A stretch of DNA of 12,629 nucleotides, from assembly GCA_964533785.1 (NCBI GenBank), contig CAZHNG010000202.1:1-12629 (forward strand), given 5' to 3'. This DNA is from JANQRV01 sp964533785. GTDB lineage: Bacteria > Bacteroidota > Bacteroidia > Chitinophagales > Saprospiraceae. Below the pieces are notes generated by a model, which had not been told where the DNA came from, searched no databases, and saw only the letters and a list, made by a program, of their open reading frames with translations. Below are positions 1 through 7,230 of the stretch, in pieces. Made by a program: the position numbers and the translations under genes. The number at the start of each line of letters is the position of its first letter. The first letter of the stretch is position 1.

Positions 1-230
1 GGCTATGAATGACGAAAAGTTTTTGTCACCATAAAAGGGGCTATGAATGACGAAAAGTTTTTGTCACCATAAAAGGGGCTATGAATGACGAAAAGTTTTT
101 GTCACCATAAAAGGGGCTATGAATGACGAAAAGTTTTTGTCACCATAAAAGGGGCTATGAATGACGAAATAGGTTTGTCACTACCTATTTGGTTATGCGG
201 TTATAGATGACGAAGCCCTCTTGTCGCTAT
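1..230. repeat. 38-bp palindromic tandem repeat array, truncated by the window edge
   Basis: Four identical 38-bp units begin at 1, 39, 77 and 115. A fifth begins at 153 and diverges after about 17 bases, and a decayed sixth palindrome lies near 202-231. Each unit carries an imperfect palindrome, TGACGAAAAGTTTTTGTCA (first copy 10-28), with nine-base arms, one G-T wobble and a single central base. Flanking TATG and CATA extend the stem, so most of the unit can fold. The units abut with no unique spacers. The repeat period is not a multiple of three and each unit has an in-frame stop, so it is not coding. The array probably continues to the left. Function unknown: a variable-number repeat or a protein-binding array are both possible. 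Confidence 0.95.
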
Positions 231-270
231 TCAATGAAATTCAGGCGATTTTAAACTAATCACATAACCA
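186..270. repeat. Dispersed intergenic inverted-repeat element, copy 1
   Basis: The left arm GGTTATGCGGTTATAG (191-206) is matched in inverted orientation by CTAATCACATAACC (256-269), with a few mismatches. The decayed TGACGAA/TTGTCG palindrome of the neighbouring array lies between the arms. The 19 bases at 186-204 recur with one change at 7055-7073, which makes this a repeated genomic element and not chance. It is non-coding and has no transposase. It may be a MITE-like relic. Confidence 0.6.
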
Positions 271-500
271 CATAGCTGACTATACAATCAAGTGATTCTC
301 ATTTAAGATGACAAAGTAATATTAGAACTCAACACAAAAGTAACTATTTTTTATTTTTAAAACAAATAATTTATTAAAACTAAACACTCGGTAGGTTATT
401 TCTAGCATCTTACTGACTAAATACTGTGGAACAAAAGTATTAGATATTAAGAATCGCCCCAAGTTTAAAAGCCAGCACGTCTAGCGTCAATTTACCTAAA
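231..500. other. Gene-free AT-rich spacer
   Basis: No ORF with coding character and no tRNA- or rRNA-like sequence is visible. The first 40 bases belong to the repeat element ending near 270. The remainder is AT-rich. There is no convincing GC-stem/T-run terminator for the peptidase gene that ends at 501 on the minus strand. A TGACAAAGTA string at 308-317 resembles the inverse of TACTTTGTCA near 6982-6991 in the other repeat-bearing spacer. Confidence 0.6.
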
Positions 501-3170
501 CTATTCTTTCTCCACCAGTTTCAACCTCGTTTTATAAGTTTGTAGCAGATCCTCACTGGTTTCTATTGACCGTATTTCATCGATCATGGTAGTAATTTTT
601 TCAACTTGCGTTTCAAAAGCAGCTTTATCGGTCTCCTGATCAGATGCATTAGCTTCTGAGCGGTAGTAATTACGCATTTCATTAATGGTGACCGTTGCAT
701 ATAGACGGTTTAAACTCGAGGTTTCCATATTCGTAGCGATAGCTTTCAGGTTTTCCATAGCCTGCATAGCGGTTTCAAAATCGCCCTCCTTGGCCAGATT
801 CTGATAGCTTTTGTAGAAATAATAAGCGGAAAAACCGTCCTGGTTTTTAAGTCGTTCTTCAAAGTAATTCAAGTACTTCGTATCACCGCTTTCTGAATAT
901 ATTACCGACAATAACTCCTGGATTTCAGAGCTTTCGGAATCATTAAAACGGGCAGCTTCCTGTAATGCCTGTTCTCTTTCCGTCAGAAATAGCGCATATA
1001 ATGCTGCACTTAGGGTATTGTAGGCCTTTTCTTTTTTTAATGCTGCTTTAGCGATAGTCGCGGCCTTTTCATCTTCGGCATCCCCTAATTTACTCAAAGC
1101 AAAAGCACGAATGGTGGATTTTTCATCTTCACTGGCCATTGCGCGCAAGACGGGCATATCTTCTTCTTCATATTCCTGTATGCTCTGTAGAGCAATGGCG
1201 CGGACTACCCAATAATCATCCTGTAAGGCTGCTTTTAAGACCGGTACCCCCTGTTCACTTTCCCTCATTACGCTTACTGCTTCCAGACGATCCATTAATT
1301 TTTTACCGTTTCTATACTGAAAGATAAGCTCCTCTTCTGTTTTATTATCGGTTACTTCAGCTAAAAGCATACGGTTAGCATCAAAGTTGATGAGTTTTGG
1401 CCTTCCTTCCACCGGAAATTCAAATACTTCTTCTCTTTCATCTACCCATACTTCGTGCCTGACCGGAGGTGCCTGATCCTCCAGATAGACATCAATAGCG
1501 ACCGGTAGTTTGAAAATCGGTAGCATCATGGTTGGATCTTGTGTTTGTACAACCTCTACCGTAGCCACTTTTCTATCGGCATCATAACCATAGGTAATAT
1601 CAAGGGTTGGATGACCTTCGGAGAGGTACCATTGGTTAAAAAACCAGTTTAGATCTTCCCCGGTAGTTTCCTCGAACGCCAGTCGCAGATCATGTACCTC
1701 CACCGATTCATAGGCATGTTCCGTCAGATATTTATTCAAAGCAGCCCAGAAAGCCTCATCGCCAACATAGTCGCGCAACATATGCAATACCGCTCCGCCT
1801 TTGTTGTAGCTGTGCGCATCGAACATATCCTCTTTATCCTCATAACTAAAATGAATGAGCGGATGAACACTATTGCGCGTACTACTAATATAGCCGCTTT
1901 GTTCGGTGTATAAGTGGTAATCCGCTTCGTCGACCCCGTATTTGTGCTCGAACCAAAGGTATTCACTATAATTGGCAAAACCTTCGTTCATGGTAAGATT
2001 GGCCCAGCTTTCGCAAGTCACATAATCTCCGAACCAATGATGGAATAATTCGTGAGCAACAATCCTTTCATTATGATTATCAATTAATTCTACTTCTGTT
2101 TTCTGGACAAAATCTCCGTAGATTACACTGGTTGTATTTTCCATGGCACCCGATACATAGTCCCTTACGACAATTTGAGCGTATTTAGGCCAAGGGTATT
2201 TCAACCCCGTCTTTTCAGAAAAGAAATCCAGCATTTCAACGGTATTGGAAAAGATGGCACGGGCCGAACTTTCGTATTCGGGTTCCACATAATAATCTAC
2301 TGGAATACCTTCCCATTCATCGCTAACGACCGCAAAATCTCCTACGGCAATCATGAACAAATAAGGTGCATGCGGTTGGTCCATTTTCCAGTAATCCGTT
2401 CTTGTTCCATCACTATTCTTAGTCGAATTCACTAACACTCCGTTGGATAAGGTTTTAAATTCGTCTTCAACGGTTAGGTACATTTCCTGAGTACATCGCT
2501 CATTAGGCTTGTCGATGGTCGGGAACCATTTGGAGTTCCATTCTGTCTCTCCTTGCGTCCAGATCTGTCTTGGTTTATTGGGCTCTTCTTCTCTAGGATT
2601 AATGAAGAATAACCCCTGGTCTGATGTGATGGCACTACTCCCTCCTGTTTGTGAAGGACTTGCCGTATAATCGATGAAGACTTCGTACGTTTCTCCTTTT
2701 CCGTAGGCTTTATCCAGTTCTATTTTAATCTGCTTCCCATCGTATTCATAAGAAACATCCGTGTTACTACCTGGAATACTCAATTCGTGAATAGTAAAAT
2801 TTTTGGCATCCAAAACCAGTTCCTGGGTGGGATAAAAATAAGGCGAAAATCTAAGGGTAGCCTTGCCGAGCACTTGCTCATTTTCCCAGTCAAAGGCAAG
2901 TTCAAGTTTACTGTGCAACAGGTCGTTTATTCTATTGTGGCTTGGATTGTACTTTTCTAATTCGAAGGTCTCCGGAACCTCAGTAACTGCTTCATCCACT
3001 CTGGGAGCGGAAATGACCATGGTATCTAACTGGCGCTGTTCGGTCAATAGCTCTTCCTCGATAGGCACTGCGTCAGGTGCCGGTTCATAGACTGCAGCGG
3101 TTTTGCTTGTTGATTTACACCCTGCGAATAAAATTAGCCCGAATATTAACGGCAAATATACCTTCTTCAT
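501..3170 (-). CDS. M1-family zinc metallopeptidase (aminopeptidase N-like) lipoprotein
   Basis: This 889-residue protein is predicted to remove N-terminal residues from peptides outside the inner membrane. Residues 1-18 form a lipoprotein signal ending in LILFAGC, with lipidated Cys18, followed by a linker rich in acidic residues and proline. The M1 signatures are all present: the GAMEN exopeptidase motif at 341-345, the zinc site HELFH at 373-377 with the third ligand Glu396 exactly 18 residues later, and the YNKGG tyrosine at 455. The catalytic part spans about 75-520. Residues about 620-800 are helical, with HEAT-like repeats (for example around DDYWVVRAIALQSI), in place of a classical C-terminal domain. 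The ATG start gives an intact signal peptide. The gene lies 102 bp downstream of the alpha/beta hydrolase on the same strand, so read-through from that promoter is possible; no strong promoter of its own is seen. Substrate is unknown; the family call is firm. Confidence 0.95.
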   Translation of the reverse strand: MKKVYLPLIFGLILFAGCKSTSKTAAVYEPAPDAVPIEEELLTEQRQLDTMVISAPRVDEAVTEVPETFELEKYNPSHNRINDLLHSKLELAFDWENEQVLGKATLRFSPYFYPTQELVLDAKNFTIHELSIPGSNTDVSYEYDGKQIKIELDKAYGKGETYEVFIDYTASPSQTGGSSAITSDQGLFFINPREEEPNKPRQIWTQGETEWNSKWFPTIDKPNERCTQEMYLTVEDEFKTLSNGVLVNSTKNSDGTRTDYWKMDQPHAPYLFMIAVGDFAVVSDEWEGIPVDYYVEPEYESSARAIFSNTVEMLDFFSEKTGLKYPWPKYAQIVVRDYVSGAMENTTSVIYGDFVQKTEVELIDNHNERIVAHELFHHWFGDYVTCESWANLTMNEGFANYSEYLWFEHKYGVDEADYHLYTEQSGYISSTRNSVHPLIHFSYEDKEDMFDAHSYNKGGAVLHMLRDYVGDEAFWAALNKYLTEHAYESVEVHDLRLAFEETTGEDLNWFFNQWYLSEGHPTLDITYGYDADRKVATVEVVQTQDPTMMLPIFKLPVAIDVYLEDQAPPVRHEVWVDEREEVFEFPVEGRPKLINFDANRMLLAEVTDNKTEEELIFQYRNGKKLMDRLEAVSVMRESEQGVPVLKAALQDDYWVVRAIALQSIQEYEEEDMPVLRAMASEDEKSTIRAFALSKLGDAEDEKAATIAKAALKKEKAYNTLSAALYALFLTEREQALQEAARFNDSESSEIQELLSVIYSESGDTKYLNYFEERLKNQDGFSAYYFYKSYQNLAKEGDFETAMQAMENLKAIATNMETSSLNRLYATVTINEMRNYYRSEANASDQETDKAAFETQVEKITTMIDEIRSIETSEDLLQTYKTRLKLVEKE

Positions 3171-3272
3171 ATATATTATTTTCGTCTTTGTAATGAATTG
3201 CGTGATGTATAGAAAAGCATCGAAACAAATCTGTGAACCAATAAACGATTTACTTTATTGTAAAGGAGGGTA

Positions 3273-4061
3273 CTATATTGTTTTTTCCTGTTCTTTTTTT
3301 TCAATGAGGTCTTTTAAAAAGTTTTCGAGATAGCGGTTGAATGTATCCGGATGTTCCATCATAGGAGCGTGCCCGCATTGGTCGATAAAGATCAGCTGAG
3401 AATTTTCGATTAATTCGTGAAATTTTTCACCTACAAAAGAAGGCGTTATCGTATCATCTTTTCCCCAGACTAATAGGGTAGGTGCCTTAATTTGATGCAA
3501 TTTATCCCCCAGGTTGTGACGTACTGCAGATTTAGCAGTAGCAATAACCCTAATGGCCTTATTTCTGTCATTGACGGTGTCGAAAACTTCGTCAACCAAT
3601 TCTTTCGAAGCTACTTTAGGATCATAAAAGGTAGATTCTGTCTTTTTCCTAATAAAATCATAATCCCCTCTTTTTGGGAAACTAGACCCCATGGCGCTTT
3701 CAAATAGCCCGGAACTACCTGTTAGGACAATAGAAAATACTTTTTCGGGTCTTGCCAGGGCATAAAGCAACGCAATATGACCTCCCAAAGAATTCCCTAG
3801 AACATGAACATCACCGTAACCTTTATAATCCACAAAATCCGCAACGTGATTTACCAATCCCGTGAGAGAAACCTTAGTGATGGGTAATTCAAAAATAGGT
3901 AATAGGGGAACAACAACGTTGTATTTATCCGAAAAATACCTTATGATCCCTTCGAAATTACTTAACGCACCAAATAATCCGTGCAGGAGTAATAGCTGTT
4001 CATTTCCTCCTTTTGTTTCAATATATTTAAATCTACCTTCTTCAATAATTTCTTCTGACAT
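3273..4061 (-). CDS. Alpha/beta-fold hydrolase
   Basis: Predicted cytoplasmic hydrolase of 262 residues, counted from the chosen start. It shows the oxyanion-loop LLHGLFG near residue 26, the nucleophile elbow GNSLGG with Ser91, the acid in WGKDD (Asp203) and the catalytic histidine in CGHAPMMEHP (His231). The whole triad is therefore intact. The reading frame is open up to 4112, but a Bacteroidota-type -7 box lies at 4095-4102, inside that extension. The ATG at 4061 (MSEEIIEEG) is therefore preferred; it also matches how I remember relatives starting. The sequence, including SSGLFESAMG and AVRHN, resembles a hydrolase that in flavobacteria often sits near mraZ/yihA. Those neighbours are absent here. 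Substrate unknown; no signal peptide. Confidence 0.9.
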   Translation of the reverse strand: MSEEIIEEGRFKYIETKGGNEQLLLLHGLFGALSNFEGIIRYFSDKYNVVVPLLPIFELPITKVSLTGLVNHVADFVDYKGYGDVHVLGNSLGGHIALLYALARPEKVFSIVLTGSSGLFESAMGSSFPKRGDYDFIRKKTESTFYDPKVASKELVDEVFDTVNDRNKAIRVIATAKSAVRHNLGDKLHQIKAPTLLVWGKDDTITPSFVGEKFHELIENSQLIFIDQCGHAPMMEHPDTFNRYLENFLKDLIEKKEQEKTI

Positions 4062-4094
4062 TGAAAAATGATGGTTTTTTCTATTCCCAAAATG

Positions 4095-4126
4095 CAAATA
4101 TGTGGTTGTCAAACGCTAAACAGCAA
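4095..4126 (-). promoter_or_regulatory. Putative Bacteroidota promoter for the alpha/beta hydrolase
   Basis: On the minus strand CATATTTG (4095-4102) fits the -7 consensus TAnnTTTG except at its first base. TTG (4124-4126) lies 21 bases upstream as the -33 element. Initiation would fall near 4088, giving a leader of about 27 bases before the ATG at 4061. This argues against the longer 4112 start. Confidence 0.4.
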
Positions 4127-4259
4127 TAGACTTTTGTTTTGCTGCATACAGATTGTATCAACTTCCCCTTTTGCTTCTCCCTTAACATATTATTTAATGG
4201 TATAAATGTAAAAATAGTTTTTTTAATGGGATGGTTCAATATTCAAGACAGAGACTAAG

Positions 4260-4370
4260 ATGAAAGAACGTTGGAATTTCCTTGAATTGATACCAGCCCT
4301 AAACTTACGTCTTAACAACTACTTCGACCAAACATCTTCCACCTTAATGCGTTATGACCAAAACGTCTGA
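4260..4370 (+). CDS. Possible 36-residue small protein or gene remnant
   Basis: ATG at 4260, TGA at 4368-4370. The frame is open upstream to the TAA at 4224-4226. The product starts MKERWNFLELIPALNLRL and is polar and hydrophobic in mixture, with no signal peptide or membrane segment. Codon choice (CGT, AAC, GAC, TTC, CAA) resembles that of the neighbouring genes more than random AT-rich spacer, which is why it is listed. There is no clear promoter or ribosome-binding site; TAGTTTTT at 4215-4222 is one base from the -7 consensus. I do not recognise the protein. It could be a true small protein, a decayed fragment of a larger gene, or chance. Confidence 0.2.
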   Translation: MKERWNFLELIPALNLRLNNYFDQTSSTLMRYDQNV

Positions 4371-4403
4371 AGACAAAGGTACATCAGAAATTATAATTCT
4401 CTA

Positions 4404-4435
4404 TTGGCATTTATTGCTGTCTTTTTATACCTTTG
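4404..4435 (+). promoter_or_regulatory. Bacteroidota-type promoter for the OmpA-family gene
   Basis: TACCTTTG at 4428-4435 matches the -7 consensus TAnnTTTG exactly. TTG at 4404-4406, 21 bases upstream, serves as the -33 element. Transcription would begin around 4440, giving an AT-rich leader of about 65-70 bases with no Shine-Dalgarno motif before the ATG at 4509. Confidence 0.6.
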
Positions 4436-4508
4436 AGCTTTATTGTCGCATTAGATTGCCGGCAATTACAAACATTGAAAACATTTTTTAATTAAATTTT
4501 GAGTAAAC

Positions 4509-5279
4509 ATGCGCCTAGTAATCAAATTGTTGGCCATTTGCCTAGTTTTGGGTTCTTTCCAATCGTGTGTATCTAAAAAGAAATACGATGAATTGTTAGC
4601 TTCCAAAGAAGCAACTGACCAAGCTCTTGCACAAACACAAGATCAAGTAAAAACGCTCCAGGGAGATATGGAGGGCTTGAAAACCAGTATGGAAGACCAG
4701 AAAAAAGAATATGAATCTAACATTTCTGATCTTCGTTCTGATCTTTCTGACAAAGATTCAAAGATCAGTGAAGTTGAAGGCAAGTTAACGGCTACACAAG
4801 AAGAACTTGACCGCGTAAAAAAAGAGATCGATGGGATCTTTTCTACTTACAGCGAAAGTGGTTTGACACTTGAAGAGAAAAACGGAAAACTTTTAGTTGT
4901 TACTAAAGAACCTATGAGATTCAGAAGCGGGTCTGCCAGATTGTCTAAAGACGAAAGAGATGCCATCGACGCTATGGCTGAAACACTTAAGAACAATCCC
5001 AAGGTACAGCTTCTCGTAGAGGGTCATGCTGATACAGACAAATACCCTGCTGATGCGGGAATGGACAACTGGGATTTGAGTGTTATCCGTGCCAAAGCTG
5101 TTGTGACCAGATTGATCGGCCAGGGTGTAAATCCTGATCAATTAGCAATCGCTGGTAAAGGTGAATATGATCCAATTGGTGACAATGACACTTCCGATGG
5201 AAAAGCAATGAACAGAAGAGTGGAAGTAAGACCAAACCCTACTTTAGGTGGTTTGAAAAATATTGGTGGAAGTAACTAA
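4509..5279 (+). CDS. OmpA-family peptidoglycan-binding lipoprotein with coiled coil
   Basis: This 256-residue envelope protein is likely anchored in the outer membrane by lipid at Cys20 (signal MRLVIKLLAI..., ending SFQSC). It would grip peptidoglycan with its C-terminal domain. Residues about 22-112 form a long heptad-rich coiled coil. Residues about 118-242 are an OmpA-C domain, with the VEGHADTD motif (170-177), NWDLSVIRA carrying the peptidoglycan-contacting Asp189 and Arg194, and the closing MNRRVEV. The tail after residue 242 is short and glycine-rich. The ATG is the only start that preserves the signal. It is transcribed alone from its own promoter and ends in a strong terminator shared with the convergent gmk. 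It is a Pal/OmpA-like structural lipoprotein, not the OmpA barrel, since it has no beta-barrel. Confidence 0.93.
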   Translation: MRLVIKLLAICLVLGSFQSCVSKKKYDELLASKEATDQALAQTQDQVKTLQGDMEGLKTSMEDQKKEYESNISDLRSDLSDKDSKISEVEGKLTATQEELDRVKKEIDGIFSTYSESGLTLEEKNGKLLVVTKEPMRFRSGSARLSKDERDAIDAMAETLKNNPKVQLLVEGHADTDKYPADAGMDNWDLSVIRAKAVVTRLIGQGVNPDQLAIAGKGEYDPIGDNDTSDGKAMNRRVEVRPNPTLGGLKNIGGSN

Positions 5280-5300
5280 TTCCATTTTACGCTCAACGCA

Positions 5301-5338
5301 AAAAGGCTAAATCCGAGCTGACTCGGATTTAGCCTTTT
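5301..5338. terminator. Bidirectional intrinsic terminator shared by the OmpA-family gene and gmk
   Basis: A perfect 17-bp inverted repeat (5301-5317 and 5322-5338) encloses the four-base loop CTGA. It begins AAAAGGC and ends GCCTTTT, so each strand has an A tract before and a T tract after the GC-containing stem, which suits termination in both directions. The stop codon of gmk (5329-5331) lies inside the right arm, as do two or three of its last sense codons. Confidence 0.93.
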
Positions 5339-5916
5339 GTTTTAGGGGTTCCCCGCTCTCCCGAAATATCCTCGATCAATTGTTCGGCTTGTCTGAAAGC
5401 ATCCTCTAATCCATCATTTAAAAGGCAGTAATCGAAGGTATGAGCATAGGCAAGTTCTTCTTTGAGTTTGGCAATTCTGGTATTCAGGCTTTCTTCCGTT
5501 TCTGTTTCACGGTCTACCAAACGCTTTATCAATACTTCGAGGGAAGGTGGTTTAACAAAAACGACATAACAACAATCCGCGTAGGCTTTTTTTATGTTTG
5601 CCGCCCCTTTAACATCAATGTCAAAAACGACATCTTTTCCTTTTGACCACAACCGCTCAATTTCAGACTTTAAAGTACCGTAAAACACCCCTGGATAAAC
5701 TTCTTCCCACTCCAAAAAAGCTCCCTCGTCGATCAATTTCCTGAACTTTTCTTCGGAAATAAAATAATAATCCTTGCCGTCCTCTTCATTTATTCTTTTC
5801 CCGCGAGTGGTTGCTGAAATAGAAAAGGCCAGATGGTCGTATTTCTCTAGCAAATACCTTACAATAGTCGTTTTGCCGGCTCCGGATGGTGCTGTAAATA
5901 CGATCAGTTTATTCAT
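5329..5916 (-). CDS. gmk: Guanylate kinase
   Basis: This 195-residue cytoplasmic enzyme phosphorylates GMP (and dGMP) to the diphosphate with ATP, an essential step in purine nucleotide supply. The P-loop APSGAGKTT lies at residues 9-17, and the GMP-binding signature SISATTRGKR at about 32-41 includes Ser34 and Arg38. FYGT at 78-81 and the VVFDIDVKGA segment near 96-105 complete the family pattern. Length is normal. It lies 112 bp downstream of yicC on the same strand, a pairing common across bacteria, and is probably co-transcribed with it. Its last codons run into the bidirectional terminator stem, so the 3' end is unusually compact. The nadD gene often found next in Bacteroidota is absent; a convergent OmpA-family gene occupies that side. 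Confidence 0.97.
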   Translation of the reverse strand: MNKLIVFTAPSGAGKTTIVRYLLEKYDHLAFSISATTRGKRINEEDGKDYYFISEEKFRKLIDEGAFLEWEEVYPGVFYGTLKSEIERLWSKGKDVVFDIDVKGAANIKKAYADCCYVVFVKPPSLEVLIKRLVDRETETEESLNTRIAKLKEELAYAHTFDYCLLNDGLEDAFRQAEQLIEDISGERGTPKTKG

Positions 5917-6028
5917 GGAAAAGAAGATTGAGAATGGAAAACCAAAGTATTGATATTTGGTGCATCATCCTTTCAACGACTGTCTTTTGGAAACACAATG
6001 CCCAATTCTATTTTATCCATCCTGCGAT

Positions 6029-6904
6029 TTAGACTGAATTTGCAACTTGTTCTTTGATCTTTTCTAATTCATCTTTCATTTCTACCACTTTGCGCTGTAC
6101 ATCAGAAGAATAAGCCTTAGCACCTAATGTATTAATTTCACGTCCAATTTCCTGGCCAATGAAACTTAATTTCTTTCCTTTAATTACATTAGGTTTATCC
6201 AATACTTCAATGAAATATTTACAATGTTGGGCCAGACGTACTTTTTCCTCATTGATATCGAATTTTTCAAGATAGTACAAGATCTCTTGTTCAAACCTAT
6301 TCTCGTCAACTTTATCCTTTCCTAAGTGCTCTTCCAACTTTTGGTGCAAACGCTGTCGTAAATTTTCTATCCTTTCATGGTCTGTACTATTGACAGAATC
6401 TAAAATAGAAGAAATATTGCGTACGCGGGTCCGAAGGTCATTTTCCATCGCTGAACCTTCTTCTTTGCGGTGGTTATCGAATTTTTCGATGACTCTATTC
6501 AGGATTTCAAGAACGGTTTGCCATTCTTTTTCATCGATCTCGGCTTCAGCAGTAGCCACTACATTAGGTAAGCGCAGGACGGATTGCATGATATCCCCGT
6601 TGGAGATCTTCAACTCTTCGGCCAGAGCGTTCAGTTCCCTGAAATAACGCTTAAATAATGCTTGATTCAAACCATACTCATCTTCACCTTGCAAAGATTT
6701 TACATCCATGGCCAGTTCTATCTTACCCCTCTGAATTTTATCCAAAAGGATTTTTCTGAGTTCCGTTTCTTTTTCTTTATAATTTTGGGGTATTTTAAGT
6801 CGGATATCTGTGTATTTACTATTTAGAGATCTTAACTCAATAGTTATTGACTTTTCTTTGTACGTGCCGGAAACACGACCATAACCCGTCATTGAAAGCA
6901 GCAT
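6029..6904 (-). CDS. yicC: YicC/YloC family endoribonuclease
   Basis: This 291-residue cytoplasmic protein is of the YicC family, whose E. coli member has been described as an endoribonuclease acting on RNA. The N-terminus MLLSMTGYG is the hallmark of the family. The C-terminal DUF1732 part is seen in GKKLSFIGQEIGREINTLGAKA-like sequence (roughly 60 residues from the end) and the closing VVEMKDELEKIKEQVANSV stretch. The frame is open to 6946, but that would add 14 residues before the conserved start and would begin inside the likely -7 box at 6944-6951, so ATG 6904 is chosen. It leads a probable yicC-gmk operon with a 112-bp gap. The RNA target in this organism is unknown. Confidence 0.93.
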   Translation of the reverse strand: MLLSMTGYGRVSGTYKEKSITIELRSLNSKYTDIRLKIPQNYKEKETELRKILLDKIQRGKIELAMDVKSLQGEDEYGLNQALFKRYFRELNALAEELKISNGDIMQSVLRLPNVVATAEAEIDEKEWQTVLEILNRVIEKFDNHRKEEGSAMENDLRTRVRNISSILDSVNSTDHERIENLRQRLHQKLEEHLGKDKVDENRFEQEILYYLEKFDINEEKVRLAQHCKYFIEVLDKPNVIKGKKLSFIGQEIGREINTLGAKAYSSDVQRKVVEMKDELEKIKEQVANSV

Positions 6905-6943
6905 ATAAAAAATGTTACAGTAAGGAATTTCTTGAATATTCAG

Positions 6944-6951
6944 CAAATATA
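6944..6951 (-). promoter_or_regulatory. Putative -7 box for yicC
   Basis: TATATTTG on the minus strand matches TAnnTTTG exactly. Initiation near 6937 would leave a leader of about 33 bases before ATG 6904. No convincing -33 TTG is seen at the expected distance, so the assignment is tentative. Confidence 0.4.
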
Positions 6952-7040
6952 CATCTAATTTAACTTAACCCTGTAAGTAATACTACTTTGTCACTTTGAA
7001 GGAAAACTCTCAAGAAATAATATTTCAACTCATTATTGAC

Positions 7041-7118
7041 TTGGTTATAGGGGGTATTTGGTTATACGGTTATTAAATTCAAGTAGTGTTTTAATAACCG
7101 CATAACCACTACAACCAA
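7041..7118. repeat. Dispersed intergenic inverted-repeat element, copy 2
   Basis: The inner arms GGTTATACGGTTATTAAA (7060-7077) and TTTAATAACCGCATAACC (7090-7107) pair at 17 of 18 positions around a 12-base loop. The outer arms TTGGTTATAG (7041-7050) and CTACAACCAA (7109-7118) pair at 9 of 10. Bases 7055-7073 repeat 186-204 with a single difference. The hairpin lies between the 3' end of the cyclase gene and the 5' end of yicC. It might slow transcription from the cyclase side, but it lacks a T tract, so it is called a repeat and not a terminator. Confidence 0.75.
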
Positions 7119-7185
7119 TAGTCTGCCAAAGAAATCGATTCAAAAACCTAAGTGAGTAGCCAGATAGATATAAGATGCTACCTGC

Positions 7186-7206
7186 CCCGCCTGCTGTGCC
7201 AGCGGG
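7186..7206. repeat. GC-rich REP-like hairpin downstream of the sensor-cyclase gene
   Basis: CCCGC plus TG (one bulged C) pairs with CAGCGGG (7200-7206) around the loop CTGTGC, giving a 7-bp GC-rich stem in an otherwise AT-rich spacer. It lies 25 bases beyond the stop of the minus-strand cyclase gene. The exposed T run expected of an intrinsic terminator is missing. It may be a REP-type palindrome or a 3'-end stabiliser. Confidence 0.45.
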
Positions 7207-7230
7207 TCTTATTTCTGGCGTTTTCCTTAC

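Larger units (their letters stand above)
4103..4508. other. Divergent spacer between the hydrolase and the OmpA-family gene
   Basis: The spacer holds the promoter of the hydrolase at its left end and that of the OmpA-family gene at its right end. The middle holds one short ORF with coding-like codons (4260-4370, listed separately). Bases 4190-4225 are very AT-rich. No RNA gene, terminator hairpin or repeat is seen. Confidence 0.5.

Noticed and set aside
1..190. CRISPR array (repeat length 38 is in the usual range)
   Set aside because: The units abut with no unique spacers; the whole 38-bp period is the repeat, and no cas gene is in the window.
5942..5960. Palindrome CCAAAGTATTGATATTTGG upstream of gmk as an operator
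   Set aside because: Only five outer pairs plus a shifted three match, and there is no -33/-7 promoter in the gap; chance is likely in AT-rich DNA.
7186..7206. Intrinsic terminator of the sensor-cyclase gene
   Set aside because: The stem is GC-rich, but no T tract follows on the minus strand, so it is listed only as a REP-like hairpin.
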